64,000 nt of DNA from Pedobacter arcticus A12 (GTDB lineage Bacteria; Bacteroidota; Bacteroidia; Sphingobacteriales; Sphingobacteriaceae). The stretch is from positions 787,501 to 851,500 of the forward strand of contig NZ_JH947127.1 of assembly GCF_000302595.1 (NCBI RefSeq), written 5' to 3'. The number at the start of each line of letters is the position of its first letter. The stretch's first letter is position 1. The translations under genes were made by a program, and so were the position numbers. Positions 25,108 to 34,243 of this stretch are shown piece after piece. The notes under the pieces are model-generated. The model worked only from the letters and a program-made list of their open reading frames with translations, did not search any database and was not told the DNA's origin.

Positions 25108-25773
25108 TTATTTAGTGCAATTAATTAGCGAAAGAAATTCGGCTTTGGTTTTTTCGTTCTCAAATTTTCCGGAATAACTTACCGTGATGGTGTTACTGTT
25201 GGTATCTTTAATTCCCCGAGATGCAACGCAAAGATGTTCAGCATCAATCATCACTGCTACATCTTTAGTTCCGATGGCATCTCTTAAGCCGTTTGCAATT
25301 TGTTGCGTAAGGCGCTCTTGAACTTGTGGTCTTTTGGCATAAAACTGCACTAAACGATTGATTTTTGAAAGTCCAATTACAGCTCCATTTGAAATATAAG
25401 CAACATGCACTTTTCCAATAATCGGCACAAAATGATGCTCGCAATAAGAATATAAAGTGATGTTTTTTTCAATCAGCATCTCATTATAGCTATAACTGTT
25501 TTTAAACAACGAAATAGCAGGTTTATTAGCAGGATTTAATCCGCTAAACACTTCTTCTACATACATTTTTGCAACTCTTTTAGGTGTATTTTTCAAGCTA
25601 TCGTCTGATAAATCTAAACCTAAAACAGTCATTATTTTTTTAAAATGCCTTTCTATTATTGCAATTTTTTCAGCGTCGCTCATCAAAAAAGCATTTTCTA
25701 GCATCGGCGTATTTAAACCGGTAGAAATATGATCATCATCTAAAATTTCTACCGCTTCGGCACATATATTCAT
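25108..25773 (-). CDS. folE: GTP cyclohydrolase I
   Basis: A 221-residue type I enzyme that converts GTP to 7,8-dihydroneopterin triphosphate, the first step of folate and pterin synthesis. Visible: NTPKRVAKMYVEEVFSGL (about 62-79), the zinc cysteine and histidines in YCEHHFVPIIGKVHVAYI (about 110-127), SKINRLVQFYAKRPQVQERL, and the second zinc cysteine in DAEHLCVASRGIK (about 178-190). Length is normal. Its start overlaps the stop of the ECF sigma gene by 4 bp (translational coupling), an unusual partner. A second folE copy elsewhere in the genome would suggest that this one serves a specialised pterin need. Confidence 0.95.
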   Translation of the reverse strand: MNICAEAVEILDDDHISTGLNTPMLENAFLMSDAEKIAIIERHFKKIMTVLGLDLSDDSLKNTPKRVAKMYVEEVFSGLNPANKPAISLFKNSYSYNEMLIEKNITLYSYCEHHFVPIIGKVHVAYISNGAVIGLSKINRLVQFYAKRPQVQERLTQQIANGLRDAIGTKDVAVMIDAEHLCVASRGIKDTNSNTITVSYSGKFENEKTKAEFLSLINCTK

Positions 25774-26429
25774 AGGTTGCTCTCTTTAATTTTGTTCATC
25801 ACTCTGTTTACTATTCCGTCGCAGTAAATCAGGTTAAACTGGAAAATATCCTCTTTAGAATAAAATTTCTCAATCTCTTTCCTCAGCATAGTTTTTGCCC
25901 TACTTAATCTGGTTTTAACATTATCCTCGCTAATGGCCAAAATCTCGGCAACTTCTGCACCATTCAATTCGTTGCTTTCCCGTAAGGTAAAAACCACACG
26001 ATAATCTAAAGGAATTTGTGCCAAAGCACTTTCAATTACCGAACTCAGTTCTTTATTTAAAATGCTTCTTTCTGTATCTGTATTTTTTTGACTTGTAAAC
26101 ATAGGCGTAGATTTTTCGTCTATTTCTCCGGCTTTAACGTGATCGAAACTCCATTTCTTCTGCTTTTTAAAGCAATTATTGAGCATGATTTTCAATATCC
26201 AGGTTTTAAAGCTCGACCGGTTTTGAAACGATGCCAGATTGGTGTACGCATTTACAAAAGTATCTTGCATTAAATCCTGGGTATCCTCATGGTTATAGTT
26301 ATAGGAGCGACCCAGACGGTATAAAAACGGATTGTTTCGTCTAATTATTATTTCAAATATCGCTAAATCTCCCGCTAGCACCTTTTCAATAAGTTGTGTA
26401 TCAGTATGTTTTTGAGGCAATTCCATCAT
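25770..26429 (-). CDS. ECF-type RNA polymerase sigma factor coupled to folE
   Basis: A 219-residue ECF sigma factor, longer than usual. Region 2 is RLGRSYNYNHEDTQDLMQDT and the following FKTWILKIMLNNCFKKQKK (about 36-96). Region 4 is LAQIPLDYRVVFTLRESNEL with GAEVAEILAISEDNVKTRLS (about 135-180). The C-terminal 30 residues (YCDGIVNRVMNKI) form an extra tail that may act in regulation. It lies between a DoxX-like membrane gene (7 bp upstream) and folE (4-bp overlap). No canonical anti-sigma is present; the DoxX-like membrane protein could play a sensing part, but that is speculation. Confidence 0.92.
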   Translation of the reverse strand: MMELPQKHTDTQLIEKVLAGDLAIFEIIIRRNNPFLYRLGRSYNYNHEDTQDLMQDTFVNAYTNLASFQNRSSFKTWILKIMLNNCFKKQKKWSFDHVKAGEIDEKSTPMFTSQKNTDTERSILNKELSSVIESALAQIPLDYRVVFTLRESNELNGAEVAEILAISEDNVKTRLSRAKTMLRKEIEKFYSKEDIFQFNLIYCDGIVNRVMNKIKESNL

Positions 26430-26436
26430 TAAAAAA

Positions 26437-26820
26437 TTAATTAAGGGCTTTTGCTATTCTAGCCATAGAAAATGCACTAATCGCCATCACTAAATCGCGG
26501 ACAGCAACGTCTAAAAAGTTCAGACTAAAAATCAGGGTTAACGCTATTGAAGCTAGCCATGCAGCTACAATATAACCACCAATTTCTGTTTTTTTTATCA
26601 CAATTAAGCCGGCAATAATTTCTATTACACCAACAATCATCATAAAAGTATGGCCCGAAAAAGGCAACATCTCCAATAATGTTGGGTTAATGTACTTATC
26701 CCACTGGGTCAACAAATTGGTAAACTTGTCCAAACCCGCAACAATAGGCACTACTACAAAAACTAAGTGTAATAAGTTGAATGTAGGTTTGATTTTCTGA
26801 TTCAAAGTTAACGTTTCCAT
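26437..26820 (-). CDS. DoxX-like membrane protein, first gene of the sigma-folE operon
   Basis: A 127-residue protein with four predicted membrane helices (about 14-32, 52-72, 78-96, 100-122). Features: NLLHLVFVVVPIVAGLDKFTNLLTQWDKYI at the start (described in parts), then GVIEIIAGLIVIKKTEIGGYIVAAWLA. It resembles small DoxX/DUF families of Bacteroidota. It heads the operon with the ECF sigma factor and folE. Its role is unknown; being membrane-bound, it may be the operon's link to the envelope. Confidence 0.82.
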   Translation of the reverse strand: METLTLNQKIKPTFNLLHLVFVVVPIVAGLDKFTNLLTQWDKYINPTLLEMLPFSGHTFMMIVGVIEIIAGLIVIKKTEIGGYIVAAWLASIALTLIFSLNFLDVAVRDLVMAISAFSMARIAKALN

Positions 26821-26944
26821 AATCTTCTTAAATTATTGTTTATACAGTTATAGAGATGGGCTGGCTTGGAAAGGTAACAGTGGAGCGAGAAAAATCTGTA
26901 GATACATTTTTGCATATTGAAACTAATCGTATAATTTGGCTTTT

Positions 26945-27107
26945 GCACACAAGCTTTTCTGCCCTCATGCCGGGCAATGGCATTTACTTTTTTTCCGCAA
27001 AAAAGTAAACAAAAAACTCTCGCCTGCGCCGGTTGCTACAAAGGAAGTAGGCTTACTTTCTTTATCTGTACTGCAACCGCCAAGGGCGAATTAAACGGTT
27101 AACTCAG
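26945..27107 (-). repeat. 163-bp dispersed repeat, copy B (inverted relative to copy A)
   Basis: The reverse complement of this stretch aligns along its length with 8642-8805. It carries the same central A/T hairpin (26982-27010, loop CCGC on this strand, i.e. GCGG on the repeat strand). It fills most of the 437-bp gap between the DoxX-like gene and dnaE; the remainder holds a promoter-like TAAATTTG at 27187-27194 for dnaE. Confidence 0.85.
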
Positions 27108-27257
27108 GTCTTTCGGTTGAATCTTTAGAAGAGAATCTTCTTTCAAAACAACTTTTCAACACCTACAAATCCTTCCATTTTTTTGGTAAATTTGAATTTA
27201 CACCGGATTTCCTTTCCGCGATTTTAATTTTCTAATAAACAACAACTTACCATTGCT

Positions 27258-30200
27258 ATGTATTTAATTTTTGATACTGAAACCACCGGATTACCAAAAC
27301 GTTGGGACGCACCAATTACCGATACCGATAATTGGCCGCGATGTATTCAAATTGCATGGCAGTTACATGATGAAGTAGGGAATCTAATCTCACATGAGGA
27401 TTATCTGGTTAAACCCGATGGGTTCAATATCCCTTACGACGCAGAAAAAATCCACGGGATTTCTACCGAATTAGCTACAGAACAAGGCATTTCCTTAACA
27501 GAGGTTTTAGAGAAATTTAATCAAGCTTTAAGCCAAACCAAATTTATTGTCGGCCAAAATTTAGGTTTCGACAGGAATATTATGGGTGCAGAATTCCACC
27601 GTTTGGGTGTGGATTCAATAATGCTTGATTTACCAGTTTTAGATACCTGTACAGAAGTTACCGCCAGTTTATTGCAATTACCGGGTGGTAGAGGTGGAAA
27701 GTTTAAGCTACCAACGCTAACAGAGCTACATCAATACCTATTCAACAAACCTTTTTCGGAGGCCCACAACGCAACTGCCGATGTGGAAGCAACTACCCGT
27801 TGCTTTTTTGAATTATTAAAAAGAAAAACTTTTACCCTACAGCAGTTAGGTTGTGATGAAAGTTATTTTCACAATTTTATAACCGCAAACCCAGAACCTA
27901 TCCGGTCCATAGGTTTAAAACATGTTAATTTAAAAGAAGCTTCGGCAAAATTAAAAGCCGCAAATGCTCCTAAAGATGGTGGTATAAGCAAACAAGATCA
28001 ACAAGCAAATTTAGCCGATTTAGCAGACGTTGAATTTGTACATCTGCATAACCACAGCCAGTTCTCAATTCTACAATCTACCATCTCGGTTGCAAATCTG
28101 GTAAAAGCAGCTGCAAAAGAAAAAATGCCCGCGGTAGCATTGACCGATCATGCCAATATGATGGGCGCTTTCCATTTTGTGAGTGCAGCAATGAATCACA
28201 ACAAAGCAGCTAAAGCAAAAAATGAGGAAGCTTTGGCCAAAGGACAAGCTGCCACAGAAACCATCGTTAAACCTATTGTAGGTTGCGAATTTTTTGTTTG
28301 TGATGACTATACCGATAAAAAAAGGAAAGACAATGGCTACCAAATCGTACTAATTGCGAAAACTAAAAAAGGCTACCATAACCTTGCAAAGCTTTCATCC
28401 ATTGCTTATACAAAAGGCTTTTACTACGTTCCGCGTATTGATAAAACAGTTATTGAGCAATATAAAGAAGATCTTTTAGTGCTTTCGGGGAATTTGTATG
28501 GCGAGATCCCAAACAAAATTTTAAACTTGGGAGAGCACCAAGCGGAGGAAGCTTTGCTTTGGTGGAAGACAACCTTTGGCAAAGATTTCTACATGGAATT
28601 GATGCGTCATAATCAGGAAGATGAGAACAGGGTTAACCACACTTTAATCAGCTTGGCTAAAAAGCATGATGTAAAATTAGTTGCTACCAACAACACCTAC
28701 TACATTAACAAGGTAGATTCCTATGCGCATGATATTTTGCTTTGCGTAAAAGACGGCGAAAAGCTGGCAACTCCAAAAGGTAGAGGTAGGGGATTCAGAT
28801 ACGCCTTACCAAACGAGGAATACTATTTTAAGTCGGGCGAGGAAATGAAAAAGCTTTTCGCGGATATTCCCGAAGCTATTTCTAATATTCAGGAAGTTGT
28901 TGATAAAGTAGAGTCATACTCGCTTTACAGGGAAGTGTTACTTCCAAAATTTGATATTCCGAAAGAATTTATCGTTGCCGAAGATGAAGCAGACGGCGGA
29001 AAACGAGGAGAAAACAAATATTTAGCCCACTTAACTTATGTAGGTGCTGAAAAACGCTACGGCGAAATTACGCCAGAAATCAAAGAACGTCTAGATTTTG
29101 AGCTGAAAGTAATTGAAAATACCGGTTACCCGGGATATTTTTTGATTGTTCAGGATTTTATTGCCGAAGCTCGCCGACTAGACGTTTCAGTTGGCCCTGG
29201 TCGGGGCTCGGCAGCTGGTTCGGTGGTTGCCTACTGCTTGTGGATTACTAACATTGACCCTATCAAATACGACCTGCTTTTTGAGCGTTTCCTAAACCCG
29301 GATAGGGTTTCCATGCCCGATATTGATATCGATTTTGATGATGAAGGCCGTGGCAGAGTGATGGATTACGTGATTAACAAATACGGATCTAGCCAGGTGG
29401 CGCAAATTATCACTTACGGAACGATGGCGGCAAAATCTTCTGTTAGAGACACCGCCCGTGTTTTAGATTTACCACTTTTTGAAGCTGACAAAATTGCCAA
29501 GTTAATCCCAAACTTAAAGCTTGCAAAAATCTTCAATTTGGATGATGCGGCACTGAAAAGTGCTTTACGTTCGGAAGAGATGGAAGCGGTAAACCTATTG
29601 AAAGGAATTGCCGGCGGTAAAGATCTGAGTGCAGAAACTTTACGTTTGGCGCAGGTTTTAGAAGGTTCTGTTCGTAATACTGGAATCCACGCCTGTGGGG
29701 TAATTATTACGCCAAGTGACATTACCAATTTTGTTCCCGTTGCCACGGCGAAGGATTCAGATTTATACGTTACCCAGTTCGACAACTCGGTAGTTGAAAG
29801 TGCCGGTCTGTTAAAAATGGACTTTTTGGGTCTAAAAACGCTGACACTGATTAAAGATACCGTTAAGTTGGTGAAACTTAAAACTGGCATTCAGTTAGAT
29901 CCAGATGAGTTCCCGATTGATGACGAGATGACTTACGAGCTTTTCCAGCGAGGCGAAACCGTCGGGATCTTCCAATATGAATCTGCCGGAATGCAGAAAT
30001 ACATGAAGGAGTTAAAGCCTACCGTTTTTGGAGATTTAATTGCCATGAATGCGCTTTACCGCCCAGGTCCGATAGAATATATTCCAAGTTTTATCCGTAG
30101 AAAAAACGGGGAGGAAGAAATCAAATATGACATTGCAGCCAGCGAGGAATACCTAAAAGAAACTTACGGAATTACAGTTTACCAAGAGCAGGTGATGCTT

Positions 30201-31622
30201 TTATCGCAAAGTTTAGCGGGTTTTACCAAAGGTGAAGCCGACGTTTTGCGTAAGGCGATGGGTAAAAAACAGAAGGACGTTCTGGATAAAATGAAACCCA
30301 AATTTGTTGAACAGGCAGCAGAAAAAGGTCACGACCCAAAAGTATTAGAAAAAGTGTGGAAAGATTGGGAAGCTTTCGCGAGTTATGCGTTCAACAAATC
30401 GCACTCAACTTGTTACGCTTGGATTGCTTACCAAACTGCTTATTTAAAAGCGCATTACCCAGCAGAATACATGGCGGCAGTGCTTTCCAACAACATGAGC
30501 GACATTAAACAGGTCACTTTCTTTATGGAAGAATGCCAGCGAATGGGCTTAGAGGTTTTGGGTCCGGATGTAAATGAATCGTTCCATAAATTTACGGTAA
30601 ACCAAGATCAAGCCATCCGTTTTGGGATGGGCGCTGTAAAAGGCGTTGGAGCCGGTGCAGTTGAAACCATTGTAGAAAATAGGAAAGAAAGCAGGTACAA
30701 ATCCATTTTTGATTTTACCAAACGTATTGATTTAAGAGCCGCTAACAAAAAGGCATTAGAAAATTTAGTGCTTGCCGGCGGTTTTGATTGTTTTGAAGCG
30801 CACCGAGCACAATACTTTTATGAGGATGGTGGCGCAATTGTTTTAGAGCAGGCCATTAAATACGGTTCTCGTCATAAAGAAAACGAAAACTCGTCTCAAG
30901 CAAGTTTGTTTGGCGGCGGTACGGCGGTAGAAATGCCGGAACCTTCTTTAACGGATTGCGAAGAGTGGGGGTTAATCGAAAAACTAGCGAAGGAAAAAGA
31001 AGTAGTTGGTATTTATATTTCTGGGCATCCGCTGGATGAATATAAATTGGTGCTGAACAAATACTGTACAAAAGGTAATTTGACCATTTTTTCGGAGATT
31101 GATAAAGGCATCGATTTTCAATTTAAAGTTGGCGGAATTATCACGATGGTTCGTCACATGGTAACTAAAGATGGGCGAGGTTACGCATTTTTTAAATTAG
31201 AAGGCTATGATGATGCTTTTGAATTTGCCATTTTTAGGGATGATTATTTAAAGTTTAAGCATCATTTAGTCCCAAACAATTACTTATACATTAAAGGAAA
31301 TGTAGGTTATTTCTCTAACCCTGATGGCACAAAACGTCATAGAACTACTTTTTCAGATTTCTCTGATTTGCGAGATGTTTTAGAAAAACAATCTAACAAA
31401 ATTGATATCCGTTTAGAGTTAGATCACATCAACGCCGATTTAATTAGCGATTTAGACGAAATATTCAACAGTCACGTAGGCTCGAAAAAACTAAATTTCG
31501 TAGTGGTTGATCGTAAAGAAAAACTGCAGATTGATTTGCCAAGCAAAGGCAGACAGATTAATATTTCGAAAGAGCTGTTGTGTAGTTTAGACGAAATGGA
31601 GTTGGATTATGTATTGAGTTAA
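27258..31622 (+). CDS. dnaE: DNA polymerase III alpha subunit with N-terminal DnaQ-like exonuclease
   Basis: The 1454-residue replicative polymerase exceeds E. coli DnaE (1160) because residues 1 to about 195 form a DEDDh 3'-5' exonuclease: DTETTG (6-11), VGQNLGFDRNIM and HNATADVEATTRCF. The PHP domain follows (EFVHLHNHSQFSILQS, about 257-272), then the C-family polymerase with VGPGRGSAAGSVVAYCLWI (about 648-666) and catalytic aspartates in MPDIDIDFDDEGRGR (about 687-701). After these come fingers, helix-hairpin-helix and an OB-fold (about 1250-1340). Proofreading is thus built in, as described for Bacteroidota DnaE forms. Single gene; TAAATTTG at 27187 may be its -7 box. Confidence 0.95.
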   Translation: MYLIFDTETTGLPKRWDAPITDTDNWPRCIQIAWQLHDEVGNLISHEDYLVKPDGFNIPYDAEKIHGISTELATEQGISLTEVLEKFNQALSQTKFIVGQNLGFDRNIMGAEFHRLGVDSIMLDLPVLDTCTEVTASLLQLPGGRGGKFKLPTLTELHQYLFNKPFSEAHNATADVEATTRCFFELLKRKTFTLQQLGCDESYFHNFITANPEPIRSIGLKHVNLKEASAKLKAANAPKDGGISKQDQQANLADLADVEFVHLHNHSQFSILQSTISVANLVKAAAKEKMPAVALTDHANMMGAFHFVSAAMNHNKAAKAKNEEALAKGQAATETIVKPIVGCEFFVCDDYTDKKRKDNGYQIVLIAKTKKGYHNLAKLSSIAYTKGFYYVPRIDKTVIEQYKEDLLVLSGNLYGEIPNKILNLGEHQAEEALLWWKTTFGKDFYMELMRHNQEDENRVNHTLISLAKKHDVKLVATNNTYYINKVDSYAHDILLCVKDGEKLATPKGRGRGFRYALPNEEYYFKSGEEMKKLFADIPEAISNIQEVVDKVESYSLYREVLLPKFDIPKEFIVAEDEADGGKRGENKYLAHLTYVGAEKRYGEITPEIKERLDFELKVIENTGYPGYFLIVQDFIAEARRLDVSVGPGRGSAAGSVVAYCLWITNIDPIKYDLLFERFLNPDRVSMPDIDIDFDDEGRGRVMDYVINKYGSSQVAQIITYGTMAAKSSVRDTARVLDLPLFEADKIAKLIPNLKLAKIFNLDDAALKSALRSEEMEAVNLLKGIAGGKDLSAETLRLAQVLEGSVRNTGIHACGVIITPSDITNFVPVATAKDSDLYVTQFDNSVVESAGLLKMDFLGLKTLTLIKDTVKLVKLKTGIQLDPDEFPIDDEMTYELFQRGETVGIFQYESAGMQKYMKELKPTVFGDLIAMNALYRPGPIEYIPSFIRRKNGEEEIKYDIAASEEYLKETYGITVYQEQVMLLSQSLAGFTKGEADVLRKAMGKKQKDVLDKMKPKFVEQAAEKGHDPKVLEKVWKDWEAFASYAFNKSHSTCYAWIAYQTAYLKAHYPAEYMAAVLSNNMSDIKQVTFFMEECQRMGLEVLGPDVNESFHKFTVNQDQAIRFGMGAVKGVGAGAVETIVENRKESRYKSIFDFTKRIDLRAANKKALENLVLAGGFDCFEAHRAQYFYEDGGAIVLEQAIKYGSRHKENENSSQASLFGGGTAVEMPEPSLTDCEEWGLIEKLAKEKEVVGIYISGHPLDEYKLVLNKYCTKGNLTIFSEIDKGIDFQFKVGGIITMVRHMVTKDGRGYAFFKLEGYDDAFEFAIFRDDYLKFKHHLVPNNYLYIKGNVGYFSNPDGTKRHRTTFSDFSDLRDVLEKQSNKIDIRLELDHINADLISDLDEIFNSHVGSKKLNFVVVDRKEKLQIDLPSKGRQINISKELLCSLDEMELDYVLS

Positions 31623-31954
31623 ATTGCGGGTTGATTTAACCACTTAGGTTACGGAGTTTACAGAGGTTTTTATTTAGACTTGTCAAATATTTTTTTTTTA
31701 ACCACGGAGGACGCGGAAGTCACGGAGTTGAATGGGTAATTATTGAGTTTTGTTTAATCCGCTTTGTCATGCTGAGCGGAGTCGAAGCATAACTTGCAGG
31801 GATGCCTTTTCATATTTCAAACAGGAGAACACAAATTTTACGGAACTTAGGAAGAATCGGTGTTTTTTCAGCTCCTCCGTTCAAGACATCTCACTTCCTC
31901 TTCGGGTTGCTATTTTCACCGACCATGCTCGATCTAGAGTAGGATTATGATTGC
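31623..31954. repeat. Repeat-filled spacer after dnaE
   Basis: Two copies of a repeat beginning AACCACGGAGGACGC or a variant lie at 31638-31666 and 31700-31728 (related copies at 34007-34032 and 34069-34096). From about 31766, the sequence gtcatgctgagcggagtcg (31766-31784) is another widespread intergenic repeat type in this group. A 66-codon frame at 31750-31950 runs through it and is not believed. No terminator for dnaE was found. Confidence 0.6.
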
Positions 31955-32212
31955 CTAATCATAATGAAACCTACATTTAGCAATTAAAATTTCATTATCC
32001 GTTATCTTATAAATCAATCGATGCTCATCATTGATTCTACGAGACCAAAAACCTTTATACTTAAATTTCAGTGGCTCAGGTTTTCCGATTCCAGTAAATG
32101 GAGTTCTCGAAATATCTTTGAGTAAAATATTTATCCTTTGCAAAAGCTTCTTATCTGTTTTTTGCCAATACAGATAATCCTCCCAAGATTCATCGACAAA
32201 AACAAATCTCAT
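31955..32212 (-). CDS. yoeB: YoeB/Txe family mRNA-interferase toxin
   Basis: An 85-residue RelE-fold ribosome-dependent endoribonuclease. Compared with the known E. coli YoeB residues, the catalytic set is present: Glu in GKPEPLKFKYKGFWSRR (about 43-59), Arg in EHRLIYKI (about 62-69) and the C-terminal CRFHYD, where His-Tyr matches HY at the E. coli terminus and one extra Asp follows. WEDYLYWQKTDKKLLQRIN is the typical N-terminal helix. The frame is intact and appears active. It overlaps its antitoxin gene by 4 bp and is transcribed after it, the usual order. Confidence 0.96.
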   Translation of the reverse strand: MRFVFVDESWEDYLYWQKTDKKLLQRINILLKDISRTPFTGIGKPEPLKFKYKGFWSRRINDEHRLIYKITDNEILIAKCRFHYD

Positions 32213-32463
32213 AGCTCCATCAAATCCTTTTCAAATGATTGTGATTTATTCAATTTTTCAATTGCTGAATCAAGTCTTTTTTCATTTATTTTAGAACTTA
32301 GCTCGTGTTGGGTAGCTTGTAAAGAATTGTATTCGTCTAGCGACATAATCACCACGCCACTATCTTTACCACGGTTAATAATAAGCGTTTCAAAGTTATT
32401 CGAAACTTTGTCGAAGTAGTTTTTAATGTCTTTACGGAAATCAGAGATGGTGGTAGTTAACAT
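32209..32463 (-). CDS. yefM: YefM/Phd family antitoxin
   Basis: An 84-residue antitoxin starting at ATG 32463 (MLTTTISDFRKDIKNYFDKV); the longer frame to 32496 would read through the operator and is rejected. The N-terminal Phd/YefM fold contains LIINRGKDSGVVIMSLDEYN (about 30-49), which dimerises and binds DNA. The C-terminal acidic, flexible part (about 60-84) would wrap the toxin. It autoregulates the operon with the toxin; two TGTACA motifs lie directly upstream of its start codon. Confidence 0.95.
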   Translation of the reverse strand: MLTTTISDFRKDIKNYFDKVSNNFETLIINRGKDSGVVIMSLDEYNSLQATQHELSSKINEKRLDSAIEKLNKSQSFEKDLMEL

Positions 32464-32466
32464 ATT

Positions 32467-32487
32467 TTGTACAGATATATGTACAAA
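32467..32487 (-). promoter_or_regulatory. YefM-type operator with paired TGTACA hexamers
   Basis: TGTACA occurs at 32468-32473 and 32480-32485, 12 bp apart, embedded in a near-palindrome (TTTGTACA, six bases, TGTACAAA) immediately upstream of the yefM start. The E. coli yefM-yoeB operator is built on TGTACA cores in palindromes, so the match is strong. Confidence 0.8.
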
Positions 32488-32560
32488 TATAAGCATTTAA
32501 TTAATCCTAAATGAAAATATGATTCACCGCTACAGAGGTCAACGCTCGTAAAAACGACAT

Positions 32561-33031
32561 TTATCTTATAAACCCATCTTTCAATCGCTGAACCACATCT
32601 TTTTTAACCTCCTCGTGTAATTTATCAGCACTCCTACTGTTACTAGCGCCATGTACTATCAAAACCAATCCGTTAAATATGGTTACCATTTCACCATCTA
32701 AAACAGTGGTTACCAAACTATTTTCCTTGTCGGGATGTTGTTTCCAAAAACTTTGGATTGCCCAGCCGTTCTCATCATTCTGATAATTGGTTCTGATATT
32801 TTTGATACCCAAATATTCATCTCGATAATGCTCGTGATCGTTAAAAGCACCAATTTTATAGCCAGCGTAAGTAGAAAACAAAACACCTAAGCCCACCAAA
32901 TATGGAAAAGCATCACTTCTTTCAGACTTTGGCGTTGCTTTAAACATTGCGAGTCCAATTAAAAAACCAAACATTAGGCCTACTAGTAAACCTGTTGTGC
33001 TAGACGTACTTTGTTTCTGTAAATCACTCAT
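32561..33031 (-). CDS. Membrane protein of unknown function cotranscribed with miaA
   Basis: A 156-residue protein with two N-terminal membrane segments: TGLLVGLMFGFLIGLAMF (about 13-30, glycine-rich) and YLVGLGVLFSTYAGYKIGAF (about 44-63). A soluble C-terminal domain follows (about 70-156), with VTTVLDGEMVTIFNGLVLIVHG. I do not recognise the family. It overlaps the stop of miaA by 4 bp and is probably coupled to it. No catalytic motif is evident. Confidence 0.8.
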   Translation of the reverse strand: MSDLQKQSTSSTTGLLVGLMFGFLIGLAMFKATPKSERSDAFPYLVGLGVLFSTYAGYKIGAFNDHEHYRDEYLGIKNIRTNYQNDENGWAIQSFWKQHPDKENSLVTTVLDGEMVTIFNGLVLIVHGASNSRSADKLHEEVKKDVVQRLKDGFIR

Positions 33032-33951
33032 TTGGTAGTAGTGATTAGCTTCTCTTTTATAAAGTCAATAATTTGCTGCGTTTCGGTAGGCTCAAACCAA
33101 ATAATCCCCTCATTTTTTTTGAACCAAGTAATTTGCCGTTTGGCGAAGTTACGTGTGTTCTGCTTGAGCTTTTCTATAGCTTCTGACAGTGTCCACTCTT
33201 TGTTGAGATGCCTAAATATTTCTGAATAGCCTACGGTTTTTAAAGCGTTAAGATGTTGGTAAGCCTGTAAAGCTCTGACCTCCTCCACTAAACCGTCTTT
33301 TATCATTAAATCTACCCTTTGGTTAATCCTGCTGTATAGCAATTCTCTGTCGGTATTTAAACCGATTAGGATGATATCGAAATCACGTTCTTTATGTTGC
33401 TTATTACGGAAAGATGAAAAAGTTTTACCGGTACTGAGGCAAACTTCCAAAGCTCTGATAATGCGCTGTGGATTATAAACATCAACCTCAGCGTAATAAT
33501 CCGGATCAAGGTTTTTAAGTTCTTCTTGTAGTAGCTCAATGCCTTCCGTTTTAAGGCGTTCATTCAGTTGGGCCCGTAATGCATCCGAAGCTTTCGGTAA
33601 TTCATCAAAACCATAAAGTACGGCGTTAACGTATAAACCCGAGCCACCAACCATTACAGTAACATCGTGATTTTCAAAAATCTTACCTAAACATGCAATG
33701 GCCTGCTTTTCGAAATTGCCAACGCTAAAGTCATCTTTTATAGAATGTGAATCTATAAAATGATGTTTCGCCTGCGCAAGCTCTTGCGGATTTGGTTTGG
33801 CAGTACCAATGCTCATTTCCTTGAAAAACTGCCGAGAATCTGCCGAGATAATTTCTGTATTAAAATATCGAGCCACCTCAATAGCTAAAGCGGTTTTACC
33901 AATGGCTGTTGGTCCGGCTATAGCAATAAGTATTTTCTGTTTTTGGCTCAA
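33028..33951 (-). CDS. miaA: tRNA dimethylallyltransferase
   Basis: A 307-residue enzyme that transfers the dimethylallyl group to A37 of tRNAs reading UNN codons (i6A). It has a P-loop GPTAIGKTALAIEVA (about 13-27), the DMAPP/tRNA-site motif IISADSRQFFKEMSIGTAKP (about 34-53), HHFIDSHSIKDDFSVGNFE, VGGSGLYVNAVLYGFDELP (about 100-118), and the C-terminal TRNFAKRQITWFKK. Length is normal. It overlaps the downstream membrane-protein gene by 4 bp. Confidence 0.96.
   Translation of the reverse strand: MSQKQKILIAIAGPTAIGKTALAIEVARYFNTEIISADSRQFFKEMSIGTAKPNPQELAQAKHHFIDSHSIKDDFSVGNFEKQAIACLGKIFENHDVTVMVGGSGLYVNAVLYGFDELPKASDALRAQLNERLKTEGIELLQEELKNLDPDYYAEVDVYNPQRIIRALEVCLSTGKTFSSFRNKQHKERDFDIILIGLNTDRELLYSRINQRVDLMIKDGLVEEVRALQAYQHLNALKTVGYSEIFRHLNKEWTLSEAIEKLKQNTRNFAKRQITWFKKNEGIIWFEPTETQQIIDFIKEKLITTTK

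Positions 33952-34243
<292 letters not shown>

Noticed and set aside
31750-31950. 66-codon frame after dnaE
   Set aside because: It begins in a common intergenic repeat and shows no protein-like pattern.
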